Shown piece after piece: positions 45,344-57,160 of a stretch of 64,000 nucleotides of DNA. The stretch's first letter is position 1. Each line of letters opens with the position of its first letter. The notes beneath the pieces are model-generated. The model saw nothing but the letters and a program-made list of their open reading frames with translations. It was not told the origin of the DNA and made no database searches. Both the position numbers and the translations under genes were made by a program. Source of the stretch: Euonymus europaeus (taxonomy: Eukaryota; Streptophyta; Magnoliopsida; Celastrales; Celastraceae); the NCBI GenBank assembly GCA_963580455.1, contig OY756962.1, positions 19,982,001 through 20,046,000 of the forward strand, read 5' to 3'.

Positions 45344-46916
45344 ATGGACGTGTTCATCCCTTTCAAACTTAATCGCCCATCAATACTCGGTCTCTGCTAT
45401 GTTGCTTCTCTGGGCGATTCTTTAGAAGCTATTGCGGACTACTACCCTAATTTTTGTCAATCCCCTCTATTTGCTCAACCTAATTGATTGATCACATTCA
45501 GTCATTGGAACAAGTCCTTACCATTGAAAGGTTGGAGCATAACTAATTCCAACTTTCGACAGTGGGAGACTTAAATTGTTGAATATGCACCTGCTTCCGA
45601 CCAATTGAAGGAAATGGGTATCTATCACATTACTCAAATGTCGCATCCTCTTGTAGATTCAGCATTATTATGCAGCTTCCTATGTTTGTGGTCACGGCGA
45701 TACAACTTTTTCTTTCTGCTTGAAGGACATATATCGATTGGGTTGCATGATGTCCACTTTTTGACCAGTCTGCCTGTGGAAGGAACACAGTTTACTGGAG
45801 TATTTTCCAAAACTCCTAAAAACGTAGATCGATTTAGCCTGCCTGAATTATATTCCTCTTTCTGTATGAAAGAGAATAAACAAGTCAATATCGTGCACAA
45901 TCAAGAACTTCGAGCTTTTTTGCTTTACTGGTTTAGCAGATATATCTTTTGTAGTCGATCCGCGAAAGTTATGAAAGCTAGATTGGCTTTGGTCGAAGCT
46001 TTGATGAGTGGGGAGAAGATTGCTTTGGCACCTATGTGCCTATGCCTCCTATATAATCTACTTAGCCAGACTATTGAAACAGGGTTCAAAGCCAACTGCC
46101 AAGGTCCTTTCTGGATTCTTGAATTGTGGATTTATACTTACTTTCCTTCCTTGTCCCCTCCTCGTGTAGAACCTATGTCGAACCGAGACCTTCGAGCTAC
46201 TCGAATTTCCGCTGGCATCCTTGGCAGATATGTACTTCTTCGTCATAAGGGTCCCTATTTATCCTTCAAACCATTCTTCAGAAACTTCTACTAGAACCTC
46301 TTCGAGTTGACTTCGTGTTTACTCCTTGGGATATACCATACTTTCAACTGATTGATGGCACTCGTGGTACAAGAGAATCACAATTTTGGAGAGTAGTATG
46401 TACGGTCCAAGAACTTCTAGTAATCAATCCCAAACAATGTCTAAAGCCCTACTATCCCATTCTATTTGCTCGACAATTTTGTCTAACTCAAGGCATTGGG
46501 TACCACTAAATTTTAACTCCAATCGGTTTTGAAACAAGCAAACCTGCAATCTGTCTGCTCAGTAGCACGAAGAGGCACATCGTCATTTTCAATTTCAACT
46601 TAATCGAATTCCATCAATGGATACTTTTGTTGTTCTAGATCGGTTTACTTCCTACTCTGATCCATCTTTCGAATTGTTGTGGTCCCTTATCTATCATACC
46701 ATGGTCGTAGATAATTTTCAATTCATTGTGAAGGCGAATCAAGTGTTTATTGGTACTTTTGTGAAGGGTCCCGAGAATGCGCTCAAAGCACTTCCTATTT
46801 TTAAGCGACCTAGGAAAAGAAAGGCTCCTACCACTTCTTCCACCATGCAAGAGATAGTTTCTTCTTTGTCCTATACTACTGATGATCTTCATCTGTCTTC
46901 AATTTTTTACAAGTAA
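45344..46916 (+). pseudogene. Plant mobile domain (PMD) pseudogene
   Basis: From ATG 45344 the frame reads MDVFIPFKLNRPSILG, with stops after LFAQPN and FRQWET, then stays open from 45605 to 46294: MGIYHITQMSHPLVDSALLC, LCLWSRRYNFFFLLEGHIS, ISIGLHDVHFLTSLPVEG, and near the end SNRDLRATRISAGILGRYV. The order (a Trp-rich start, a promoter-like fold block GHISIGLHDV, then LTSLPVEG) matches the plant mobile domain (PF10536), found in transposons and in host MAIL1-type silencing proteins. Coding continues in other frames to SFELLWSLIYHTMVV and a basic RPRKRK tail at 46916. Its next recognisable neighbour is a minus-strand gypsy pol, the layout of an antisense extra ORF. Confidence 0.65.
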
Positions 46917-48660
46917 ATATTCTTTCATACTGCAGTAAACTCATAAGGACTTCTTTACAGACCCCTTTTCTTTTTCTATATGTTAGAAACAAAGTTGTTG
47001 TCTCCTGTTGGTGATCCTTCGCCATGCATGACAAAAATTGATCCGCAAGAAGACATAGTAATAGATGAAGCTGTAGAAACCCTTGTTTGAGTAAGTTTCT
47101 CATCAGCTTTCTTTGATGATCGCTTTCTTTGCTTGAATCATTGGCTCATGATAACTCCTTAATTATGGTTTCAACATTTTCCCTGAGGTCGAGGTGGAGT
47201 ACCTTTATCTTTTGTACCTTCTATTCTGGCTCAGACAAGAACAAACGAAGAGACATTTCCATTTCTGGTAACACTTCCCTTTATGCATTTATTTCCGACC
47301 TATGCTCTCTCCCTTCTTTCAACTCTTTTGTAGTTGCATTTCAAGCATTAACAGGTTCAGGACTTGGGCCACCTTCTGAGCCTTGTATGCACCAAAATAA
47401 AGGTATCCTTTTGTAAGTATATTTTTCCTGCCCCTCTTTTTTTTTGATACCTTGGATTAATGCATCATAGGCGATGCAACTGCTGCCATGCACATGTGCC
47501 TAGTTTCAACCAATAAACCTGTTCTTGCACCCCTCAGTGAGATTATTAGTAACGCTAGTGAGGATAAGCCCATTTTGAAAGAAAATAGTTCAGTGGCTCA
47601 TGCTTCTCTTAAAAAGGGAGAATCGATGGATCAATGAAAGTCCAAAGACGTGAGATATTGTTCGAAGCCCTGGTGAAGAACCTATCCGATCCCATGATGG
47701 GTCTCTTGCAATCATCCCTTCTACTATTGTAATAGCAGTACCTTTGTAGGCCATTCCTCCTTCAACCTTGATTGAGTCATCCTTAACTCAAGTAATTTTC
47801 CTTGACCCTGAAGTGGTATAAAATTATCTCTCCATCGATCCACTTGTTTCATTGTTATTCTACCGTAAAAATCTACTGATCTCTTCTATAAGGAGACGTC
47901 TCCTCAAGCATCATCGCCGTCGACCTCTTTTGCTAGTCCAGAAACTCTGCCTCCATTGCTGCGGCTCAAGAACCTGATTAATTCACCATTGCTTTCTTAT
48001 GCACAATCAAGTGGTATTGAATCGATCATTACTCGACTTGAAGGTATCAACTAACATGTGAATAATGGAAAAGTTGGTGCATTTCTAAACTTCCTGAAAT
48101 GGTTGAGACCCCAATTACCATCACATGCTCGGGTATTCGAGCAGATCGAGGATACTCCTAAAGAAGTAGAACGTTTGCTTCATTCTACGGAACAGGCAAA
48201 AGACCAACCAAAATCCAATGACTCGGCGATCAATTCTCTAGCCAATCAAATTGCAAAAACTTAAGTTTTGTTACAGCGACTTAGAGAATAGTACAATGGC
48301 AGCCTCAAACAACAGGTAGAAATGCTGTCGACCATTGATCGTGATACTAGACATTCCTGCAAGTTGGTTCGACGAGAATCTCCTTCAGCTTCTGCATATT
48401 TAGAAGCCAAATTTTATTTTAAAAGTCTCAATGACATGTGGAAAGACATCATTTCTTCTTTCACTTAAGTATATGTACTTATGGTTTTTGGTTACTTCGT
48501 ACTTGGCCTACTAATACTCTAGATAGAGCACTAATTTATGTGCATATATATTTTGAAAAATTATGTGGTCTCTCGGAGTTTTCACCAAAGGTGCATATTC
48601 TTTATATGTCCTTTCTCTATCGGGGTAAATAAATAGAGCATATTTTGCGACACCACAGAC
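46917..48660 (+). pseudogene. Decayed C-terminal extension of the PMD gene
   Basis: Open pieces on the plus strand without family match: 47129-47416, then 48058-48264 with EQIEDTPKEVERLL and SINSLANQIAKT, and after a stop LKQQVEMLSTIDRDTRHS near 48310. The last pieces have the polar, Leu-spaced look of a coiled coil, as in the C-terminal part of the antisense ORF at 12759-13481. Stops separate all pieces. They may be exons or decay. Confidence 0.35.
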
Positions 48661-48717
48661 TACGGCCATCTAAGAACTGCCTACTCTTCTTCTAACCAAT
48701 CTTCTCATCATTATGAA

Positions 48718-48978
48718 ATGGAAGCGGACACCGATCCGATGTTGCAAAAACTCAGGTTTGAAATTGCAGCATTTGAAGCAAATCCAAGACCATATGTGGA
48801 GAGGCTTGAAAAGGAACCGAAGAGTACTGAAATTGAGCTTTACATGGCTAACAAGCATTTCACGAGACGTGATAAAGTCCTGCAGGCTGTCTCAGACGCT
48901 GTTGCTCTGATTAAGAATTGGGCTCGCGAAAAAACCCAGGAGGCAGATTCTCGAAATCTAAGGGACACTCTTCTCTAG
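48718..48978 (+). CDS. Small unrecognised ORF, 86 codons
   Basis: Reads MEADTDPMLQKLRFEIAAFE, then ANPRPYVERLEKEPKS, and ends RNLRDTLL. The predicted composition is helical and charged, with no signal peptide or membrane segment. An ATG five bases earlier opens a different frame. The codon pattern and length look coding, but no family was recognised. It lies on the same strand as the PMD pseudogene and before two similar small ORFs. It may be part of the same mobile unit. Confidence 0.4.
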   Translation: MEADTDPMLQKLRFEIAAFEANPRPYVERLEKEPKSTEIELYMANKHFTRRDKVLQAVSDAVALIKNWAREKTQEADSRNLRDTLL

Positions 48979-49183
48979 GTTGCTAGTATGATCTAAGAAA
49001 CCCAAAATAGACTACACAAATATATGTAATTTTAGCTCTTTTTTTTTAAATAAAGATGATATTTTTGTGGGGAAATTGACAACACATTTGTTTATGTGTC
49101 TTTTAACCCACAAATTTGACATTAGTTATAACCATTAGGAAGTTATTTGAATCTTCGTGTAACTTCCGGTGGTTATTGATCCC

Positions 49184-49190
49184 TATAAAA
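49184..49190 (+). promoter_or_regulatory. TATA box candidate before the 49242 ORF
   Basis: TATAAAA, 52 bases before the ATG at 49242. This fits a transcription start about 25 bases before the ATG. Confidence 0.4.
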
Positions 49191-49241
49191 TCACTCATTG
49201 ACCTCTTAGTAGAATTGATTGCATCACTTGATCTTGCCATC

Positions 49242-49730
49242 ATGTCTGATGAGGCGAATAGTCGAATGAATATTGATCCCGAGAGTGTCAGCCAAGAGAT
49301 CCAGGAGTTTACTTTAATGGAAACTTGGGCCCCTTCAACTACAATGCGTGCTTTTGGGATTAGTCCTGGAAAGTTTCATAAATTGCTCCCCTTCCTATCT
49401 AGCACCTTTCTTGAATTAGTTCATCAAGGCAAGATTTCTTTGTTGGTCCTAATCCTTACTAGGATTAGTGTTTGCTATGGATGTTTCGTGCAATTTTTCT
49501 TGCAATGTCTCCATTATTTTAATGCTAATTCGACCTTGATCATGAAAGCCCTTGAATATGAGAGTTCTCAAGATCAAATTGCTACATGCTTCAAATGTGC
49601 CCTTTCTGCAATAAAGGGCCATATTTTGATGCTTGAGAGATCTGTGACAGATATCAATTTCAAAATTGATCTATACAAGAAACATTTTCAACAACTTAAA
49701 GAACACAAGCAACATAATGACTACCAATAA
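49242..49730 (+). CDS. Small unrecognised ORF, 162 codons
   Basis: Starts MSDEANSRMNIDPESVSQEI, continues METWAPSTTMRAFGISPGKF and ends LKEHKQHNDYQ. The frame opens earlier (49116), but the ATG at 49242 lies the right distance after a TATA box and starts the hydrophilic part. The centre is hydrophobic (VLILTRISVCYGCFVQFFLQ) and might be a buried helix or membrane segment; the C-terminal third is charged and helical. No homolog family recognised. A promoter-ORF layout recurs at 50237-50640. Confidence 0.4.
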   Translation: MSDEANSRMNIDPESVSQEIQEFTLMETWAPSTTMRAFGISPGKFHKLLPFLSSTFLELVHQGKISLLVLILTRISVCYGCFVQFFLQCLHYFNANSTLIMKALEYESSQDQIATCFKCALSAIKGHILMLERSVTDINFKIDLYKKHFQQLKEHKQHNDYQ

Positions 49731-50236
49731 CTGCATGCCAAGTCAGCGTTTCATGAGAAATGTAATTTATTCAAAGAACACTCTGGTTATACACCTTTAC
49801 CTAGTGAAATAGTTGATTCCATGCAATCCATTATTGATATGTACGAATTAGCATGGGAACGATTTATTTTTCACTGTCGTGGTATTTAATTTCCCTATTT
49901 GGAATAATAATATGTAAGACAAATAAATTTGGTTATCTATCTGACTGCACTTTTAGAATTTAAATCGAGATATTGTATTACGATGTATTGATATCTCGAG
50001 ATTTGATGGACCAGTAAATGGCACTATACGTTATCCAATTGTTTTGGTATTTTAATTGCAATTATCCCCTCGTAACCGCACTAAAATTGAATTCTACGTT
50101 TTTTGTTCGACAAATAATTTTAAATCCCAAGATTTATCCAATGCATGTGTTATCTTGATCGCTTTCTAATATTATATGTTGATTATGGTGTTATAGTGAC
50201 CCTTCATAGTTCTTTTTAGTCCTTGGTACCTTCGGC

Positions 50237-50244
50237 TATAAATA
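50237..50244 (+). promoter_or_regulatory. TATA box candidate before the 50305 ORF
   Basis: TATAAATA, 61 bases before the ATG at 50305, followed by a C/A-rich leader (aaaccatcgacattgaacat). Confidence 0.5.
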
Positions 50245-50304
50245 CCTTTTGATGTAATCGAAGTTCAAAACCATCGACATTGAACATCCAACAATCTAAT
50301 CAAA

Positions 50305-50640
50305 ATGCCAAAACATTCTTCCCAAAAGGGCAACCAACCAATGCATTCCTCCTCTCATACACCTCCTAGCCTAGATGCTGCGCTAGAGGATTGTATCCTC
50401 AAGTTGGAGAAGGAGGTTAGAGACATTGAGAAAAATCTCATGGATTACGAGTTGCAGCTGAAGGAGTTAACTAACACCAATTGGCTTGCTCAGTGGGCTC
50501 TAATCGATCTCTACAACACTGCTGAACTTAAGGCCATGGAGCGAGATCCTTCTAAGCTGCAAGACTCTCTCCTCGACATTGTCATCCATATCAAGAATAT
50601 TTCTGACGCTTTCCACAAGGCCTTGCATCTCTGGGATTAG
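50305..50640 (+). CDS. Small unrecognised coiled-coil ORF, 111 codons
   Basis: Starts MPKHSSQKGNQPMHSSSHTP (a disordered Ser/His/Pro-rich head), then a heptad-patterned part LEDCILKLEKEVRDIEKNLM and YELQLKELTNTNWLAQWAL, ending FHKALHLWD. Uninterrupted, with a TATA box and leader-like sequence before it, and an AT-rich 3' side with aataaa near 50703. No family recognised. It ends about 200 bases before the minus-strand gypsy pol fragment and converges on it, so it may be the extra ORF of that element. It could also be an orphan host gene. Confidence 0.5.
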   Translation: MPKHSSQKGNQPMHSSSHTPPSLDAALEDCILKLEKEVRDIEKNLMDYELQLKELTNTNWLAQWALIDLYNTAELKAMERDPSKLQDSLLDIVIHIKNISDAFHKALHLWD

Positions 50641-50838
50641 TTTTTCGTTTTAAATTGTCTTTTAATATGAAGCTTTTAATGTCCTACCCTCCTTTTTATT
50701 TAAATAAAATGAAGGTTTAGTTTTAAATCAATTTATTGAAGAATTGTACTTATCTTCAACTCTTTTTTTATTCATATTTGACCTATTGGCTGTTGGGATA
50801 AGTTGCTTCAACCAAAAACTCGTTTGTTATTTTAAATG

Positions 50839-52175
50839 TTAAATTTGTATCCTCAAATAAAATTCATTCAATACTTGAGCCTTGGAACAGATTCCATAAC
50901 TTAGGAAATCTAGCTTGCAAGACACCTTCATTAGTTTCCCAAATTGATGGTACATACTGTTTAAGGTATCGACCATTGATTGATCTCTGGTGACATCGTC
51001 CATCGATGCTTTGAAGAAGATAAGCATTTTCATTATATACTTTGGCAACTTGAAATGGTCCTTCCCAGTTTGGGGACACTTGCCTAATTGGTAATCTTTT
51101 GATCCGGATGGTAAGATGACTTTCCATACCAAATCACCAATACTGAAACACTTAGACTTCACTCTCTTATTATATACTTGAGTTGCTTTGCCTTTTTGAA
51201 CCTTAATTGAATTCAGAGCGTCGATTTGGGCCTATTTGATTGAGTCTAACTCAAAAAGCATAGCTGCTCGATATTCGTCAGAAGATAAGAGGGATTGATA
51301 TTGAACTCGATTGGCCATGAATCGTACATCAATTGGTGGCAAAGCATCGTGCCCATAAACCAAATTATTTGGGGAGATATTAGTGTTGCCTCTTTTAATG
51401 GTTCGATAAGCCCAAGGGGTGTCTTGGAGGATTTCGTGCAACTTCCATGGATTTACCTCAATCATTTTTTGAATGTTATCTTTTAAGATCTTGTTAATAG
51501 CTTCAGCCTGACCATTCGTTTGGGCATATTATGGAGAGGAATTGACTATGGAAAAACCGAACTCATTAGTGAATCCTAAATATGTCGAGTTCGACTATAT
51601 TCAAGTCCCTGGCTGACCTTAATCCAAACAACAAAGCTTGATATTCTACTAGGTTGTTGATACAATGTACTTTCAATCGAATGGACATATTATGTTTCTC
51701 CTTGAAGGGAGACTCCAGCACGACTCCTATCCCTACGACTCTTGAAGTACTTGATCCATCAAATAACAATTTACAGAGCATCACATTAACAAATTGAATT
51801 TCCACTATAGATTCAAGAGGCAACCCCCATGTTCGGCCAGAAAGTCCGCCATGACTTGACCTTTTACAGCTTTTTGAGGCATATAAATAAGGTCAAATTA
51901 GGTCAAGAATAAATCGACCTCGTAACAAAGGTCTGGACAGAAGATATTTAATAACATCATTAGGCGTAATTACATGTACTTCATAAGACATCATATCATG
52001 TTTTGACTTTAGTAGTCGAAAAGTATAGCGCTAGGCAAAGTTGTTCCATGTAAGGATAGGCCAACTCAGTCTGCTTTAGAAATATGGCGTGTTCATGACC
52101 TTCCTCATCATCTTGAGCTAACATACATTCGATCGATCCATATAACACTGCTAAGTATAATTTCAAGGGTAGGAA
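50839..52175 (-). pseudogene. Tat-like Ty3/gypsy pol fragment (RNase H, integrase end)
   Basis: Reads leftward. First RNase H: LKLYLAVLYGSIECMLAQDD near 52150, EQLCLALYFSTTKVK. Archaeal-type RNase H: LLFDGSSTSRVVGIGVVLES (catalytic Asp kept), NNLVEYQALLFGLRSA. It is joined directly to the integrase end: FGFSIVNSSP, a TAA where Tyr is usual, then YAQTNGQAEAINKILK; HEILQDTPWAYRT; and the C-terminal SPNWEGPFQVAKVY with NGRYLKQYVPSIW. The first integrase half is deleted near 51590. Frames 51162-50839 and 51127-50864 overlap the same tail. The dual RNase H marks the Tat lineage. Confidence 0.82.
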
Positions 52176-52609
52176 ACTTTGCTGACAGAACTATCGGTCG
52201 GCAAAGTGAAAATAATAAAAATATATATTTTAAATTAATTTATATATTATATTTTACAAAAACTAATTTAAAAACCATTACCGACAGAAATATTTTTGTC
52301 GGCAAAATTAAAAATGAATTAGCACAGCAAAAAAAATAAAAAATAAAAAATAAAAACTAGACATAGTCACCAACGGAAATTATTTCCATCGACAATTACC
52401 GACGATACATCCGTCGGTAGTTCGTAGCCACATTTCACAACAGACTTCTCGGCTTAATTTACCAACTAAAAAAGCCGTCGGTAAAAACTCCGTGGATATT
52501 CCGTCGGAAAACAGTCAGAAAATCTAAAAATTTCTTTTCCATCGGTATTTATCGACGAAAATATTTCCGTTGACAAAATCCGTCGGTAATAAGCGGTTTT
52601 CTTATAGTG
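52176..52609. mobile_element. CACTA (En/Spm-type) transposon end fragment
   Basis: The right end, read on the minus strand, starts CACTATAAGAAAACCGC. Inside it repeats of the ACCGACGGA type occur in both orientations (ccgtcggta, ccgtcggaa, accgacaga), the subterminal transposase-binding motif of plant CACTA elements. The left CACTA terminus was not found; the fragment merges with the gypsy pol fragment near 52176, so it is truncated or a short non-autonomous copy with a decayed left end. No coding part. Confidence 0.75.
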
Positions 52610-52889
52610 CCACTAGGTCATTCCCAAATGCATCAAAAAATTCAGCAGCAATTCCCGTATATTGGAGGATGTCATCCTGTAGACCAAAGCAAGAATTCCA
52701 AGAATTCACATCAATATGCACATAAAGCCTCCGACCAACAATTTAGATGCAATGCGCAACCTCGCCATGGCCTCAAGCCATCTAATAGCATCCAATATCC
52801 ACAACCTAGCATCGTATCATGCCATCTATCAACAAACATTCATCATGAATCATAAGCATGAAATACAATCATCAACTACTCATGTATGC
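52610..52889. other. Unassigned DNA between CACTA end and Athila LTR
   Basis: An open frame of 82 codons (52607-52855) is rich in Gln, His and Ser and has no family motif. The segment may be Gln/His-rich coding debris of a retroelement or host DNA. Confidence 0.35.
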
Positions 52890-54471
52890 TGACTCGTCTA
52901 AAATAGGTAACTGGATTTACACTTTTCCAAGTGCAAGTTTGTCAAAGTAATAATAGGGGTGAATCCCAAATCGTCTCACAAAAACTTTTGGTTTCGGCTT
53001 TGGTCTATAGATTATTAACCTAATTACTTAATTTAATATGGTATTCATGATGCAAGTGGTGGCAAATTTTGCATTAACCATAGGTTAGATTCGATTTTCC
53101 CTCTTGGGGTGATTGATTGAACTAAACCCTACTATGCAAAATGAGAAATAAATACTAAACTATTGCAGAAAATTGAAATGGAATTAAGCACAATATAATA
53201 AAATGCAAAGCATAACATAAAGCATCAAGCACAAACTAAATCAGAATGAAAAATATTCAAGTAGATTAAGCTAGAACTATGAATCTAAATGCGATAACAA
53301 AATGAAATAAAAACAAGTAAAAGGAGTTCAGAAACCAAACCCAATGTCGAACGTTGAGGCGAATCGGCCTTCCAATCTACAAATAGAAGTTGAGGCAAAT
53401 CCAACTTGTGCTCTTCTCAAGCTCTACAAAGAGGAAAAACTTCTTCTTCTAGTTGGTTGGGTATCTGAAACTCCTAGCAATCTTCAAGAGAGTGATTTTC
53501 AAACTCCAAGAAAGAACCAAGGTGAAGAAAAAAGCAAAAGAATGAAAACCTAGAGAGAATGTATAAAATTTGGCCAATATGAGAGTTGTTCCAAGAATGG
53601 GATCTCAAGACACTTAAAACCCTCATACATGTGTTAAAAGACAGTCCTAACCCATTACAAATAAGTCCCATAGGTAAAAAAAAGGTATTTAAACATATTT
53701 TCCCTTCAAAAACTGACTAAAAATCATAAAATTCGAATTACTGGAACTGTTTGACACAAAAACCTGTTTTAATTCCAAAAACTTCAATTATCAATGGATT
53801 TATGCCTATGAATAATCTTTGGAAAGATCTGGATGTCTACTTCAACTTTTTAGAAGAACGTGTCTTTAAATTTGATAATATTCACCTTCCAAAGTTGATG
53901 CGAAACTTCTTGGGCAAATTGTTCAGTAACAGTTTTTTGACTTCCTTCTTTGGTCGTGCGAACAACAACGTGCGGATGATGAACAGTATCCTCTAGACGG
54001 TGATGCTTAAAAAATCTCTGCCCGCCTTTCTTCTTGAAGTGCCCAGATGCCTTCTGATACGCTTGGACGGTTGACAGTAAAGTCCAGTTTTGCAGCTTCT
54101 TTATGAATTTTCTTTCAAATTCGATCTCGATCAATCCGGAGCCTATAAAAACCTTTCAAACAAGTCATAAATTACTCAAACATAATTAAACAAATATCAA
54201 AACCAAATAGATAACATTTCCACAACTTCTAACCATTATGCCCAAAACTTGGATTTCACATCTCTAAACTACCAAACCAAGTTGAACCACTACAAAACAT
54301 TGAACCACTACAAAACACTTAAAATGACTATATGAAAGTATTAAATTGTGCATTGACTCATTAACATGGATTTCTGCGACTCAAACCTAAAATGTGGGTT
54401 TTAAGCATTAAAACTCAAGTTTTCTTCTTCCAAACTCCACAAAAAATATACGAATTATCATCTCAATAACA
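52890..54471 (-). repeat. 3' LTR of the Athila-type element
   Basis: 1582 bp from TGACTCGTCTAAAATAGG to CTCAATAACA. It contains ggtgaatcccaaatcgtctc near its left end. Its right edge touches a polypurine tract (agttggggat on the minus strand, 54472-54481), which confirms the boundary and orientation. The middle (about 53700-54180) has no counterpart in the related LTR at 25695-26931 and may be an insertion. Confidence 0.8.
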
Positions 54472-54481
54472 ATCCCCAACT
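54472..54481 (-). other. Polypurine tract of the Athila-type element
   Basis: On the minus strand AGTTGGGGAT immediately precedes the 3' LTR, as required for plus-strand DNA priming. Confidence 0.6.
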
Positions 54482-55989
54482 AGTTTTTCGCTAATCTTCA
54501 AGCAAAATAGCGAAAATCAATTGGGATGAATTGCGAGAGAAAAAAATTACTTTCAAACCAATTTGTCAGGAATGTGCGTGAGTTTAAGCATGCATTGACA
54601 AGTTCTTCCCTAAATGTTTAACCCTCAGAATGAACACATGACAAAGATGCAAGAAAACACAAATCTCAACCAAGTCTTGATTTTAACTGAAAAGGTTGCT
54701 TCATTTTGAAACCAAACCATTCTCGTGTGTGTGTGTGTGCGTGACCACTTGGAACATCCATGCTATCAATTGGGATTAGAAAATGCAAGAGTGATTCATC
54801 AAATGAATCTCAAACATGAAGTGCAAGCTGCCATATGCTCACTTTTCAAAACTTCTCTCAAAAAATGTAGCCCACACACAACCAACTACCTAATAGAACT
54901 TTACAATCATGTAACGTAAGTTGAGGCTATGGGTATGTCAAAATGAAAATTTTAGGCTTAAAACACAACTCAAATAGACATGTCAATGTAACAATGGTCA
55001 TACATATGCATGCATGCACATATGCCCCAAAATAGTCCCAACTCACATTTTTCACACTCACTTTGCTTTTTCTTTCTCTTTCCCTATTTTTTTTCTTTTT
55101 CTTGTATATATGTGCCACATCGACTTTATTGATGACATGCAACCTTCTTTGCATTTTTTTTACAAAGCAAGTAACACCTTACAAAATGCACCATCACAAA
55201 AACTCATCACTCAATCCATATGCATGATGATATGCACAAGCATCCCACAAAAATATGTATATCCAATTGAGCGGGTACATATGCATGGGGAATAATTTAT
55301 TCTGGCTAGGTACATATGTAGGTGCTTAAAGAAAAAGGTTAACATTTGGCTAGGAAGGGACAACTAAGGGATACATTTAAAGTACGATAGGCTAGAAATT
55401 AAGCTCAAACGACTAAAGAATGCCTTATTTTATATCATCAGTCAAAGTGTGGACTAGGATTTCGCCTCAAGAGTTTATTAAGTGAGTACTAGTGCTTGTG
55501 AGATTCAAAAGACTAACACTAAGCAAAACTTCTCTAAATATTTAACACTTCAAAACCTCATGGTCATGTGCTCAAAGGAAAAGAAAAATAGTCCAAACTT
55601 CAAAACAAGACAAACTAAAAAGTCAAGCACAATCCAAGGGATCTTATATGCCTCCCACAATAAGTCAAGGTTCATATTCTTCATCATAGGCAATCATGGA
55701 ATCACAACAACACAAATATTTTCACAAAAAAAATTCTTCGTTTTAAAAAGAACGTTATTTTTGATTTTTTTGAAAAACTAGATTAAACACAAACTGGGCA
55801 CCCCCCACCTCCAACTAGAGTAAGACATGGTCTCCATGGATAGAACAAACAAAATGGTGCATAGTAAGTGATTATTCAATGCAAATGCAAAACAATAAGT
55901 GGTTCTAAGACTATAATACTCTCAAAGTAACACAAACAAACAGAGTAATGTCACTGCACCAGCACCTCCATGACTAGGTATATGCATAA
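54482..55989 (-). other. Untranslated 3' region of the Athila-type element
   Basis: A 1.5-kb interval between integrase and 3' LTR without an ORF of recognisable type. In some Athila elements an env-like ORF occupies this place; none is visible here on either strand. A pyrimidine-rich tract on the plus strand (55060-55110) lies inside. Confidence 0.6.
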
Positions 55990-57160
55990 TCAAATAACAA
56001 CAAGAGAAGTTGAGAGTACTCCTTGGACATCCTGTAGAAGATGTGTCTCATCCTCTAGTGCATATGGAGCAAGGAATGGCTTGAGCCTTTGTTCATTCAC
56101 AGTGAAGGTAGTCCCATTCTTCAGATTGGCAATATCCACAACACCATGATAATGAACCTTCTTGAAAATGTAAAAGCCACTAAAATGAGCCTTCAACTTT
56201 CTTGGAAAAATATGGAGCCTGGAATTGTAGAGAAGCACCTCTAGCTTAGGAAAGAACTTCTTGTCCAAGATCTTCTTGTCATGCAAGGCTTTCATCCTCT
56301 CCTTGGACAATTTGGCATTGTCATGGGCCTCCCTTCTTGCTTGTTTCAGCTCCAAAATCTGCAACTTTCTCAAGCCTTTGGCATCATCAAGTGAAAAGTT
56401 AATCTTTTTAATATCCCATAAAGCATGATGTTGAATCTCAATAGGTAAGTGACAAGCATGACCTTAAACCAAACGATAAGGTGACTTGCCAAGAGTGGCT
56501 TTGAATGCAATTCTATAAGCGCAAAGAGCATCAAGTAATTTATCAAACTAATCCTTCCTATTAGGATGAACTTTCTTTTCAAGAATGACCTTGATCTCTC
56601 TATTAGCCAACTCAGCTTGTCCATTAGTCTGGGGGTGATATGGAGTAGGGATCTTGGGAGTCACGTCATATTTCTTCATGAGATTTTGAAAAGGTTTGTT
56701 ACAAAAATGTGAACCCCCATCACTAATTATGGCCTTTGGCATGCCGAAACATGCAAAAAAAAAAATTAAGCAAAACCTTATGATCATTGGTTCTACATGG
56801 TATAGCTTCTACCCACTTAGAAACATAATCAACAACAAGAAATATATACATGTAACCATTAGAAACAAGAAAAGGCCTCTTAAAATCAATTCCCCAATAA
56901 TCAAAGATCTCAAGAGTCAATATGGGAGAAAGGGACATCATGTTCCCAGCTGTGATTCTTCTGCATTTTTGACAAGATTCATATGCTTTACACCTCAACA
57001 CAACATCTTTAAACATGGTAGGCCAATAAAGTCCACTTTGTAAAAAAAAAACCAATAGTTTTTCGAGTTGCAAAGTGACCACCACAAGCCTGAGAATGGC
57101 AAAACTCAAACATATAAGCAAACTCATCACTGGAAATGCAACGTCTCACCAATTGATCAG
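55990..57160 (-). pseudogene. Athila-type integrase
   Basis: Reads leftward from CRRCISSDEF near 57145: CHSQACGGHFATRKTIGFFF (zinc-binding part), SCQKCRRITAGNMMSLSP, YWGIDFKRPFLVSNGYMYIF (first catalytic Asp), VVDYVSKWVEAIP. A frame change near 56750 leads to FGMPKAIISDGGSHFCNKPF (second Asp), PTPYHPQTNGQAELANREIK (catalytic Glu). More shifts and stops, then the C-terminal frame (56373-55990) LRKLQILELKQARREAHDNA to GTTFTVNEQRLKPFL. The integrase inserts element DNA into the genome. All three catalytic residues are present but spread over at least three frames. Confidence 0.88.

Noticed and set aside
46617..47416. Separate host gene from the 99- and 95-codon ORFs
   Set aside because: They continue the plant-mobile-domain pseudogene in other frames and show no independent start or family.
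54722..54742. (GT)n tract as a regulatory element
   Set aside because: A short simple repeat inside retroelement non-coding DNA, with no other sign of function.
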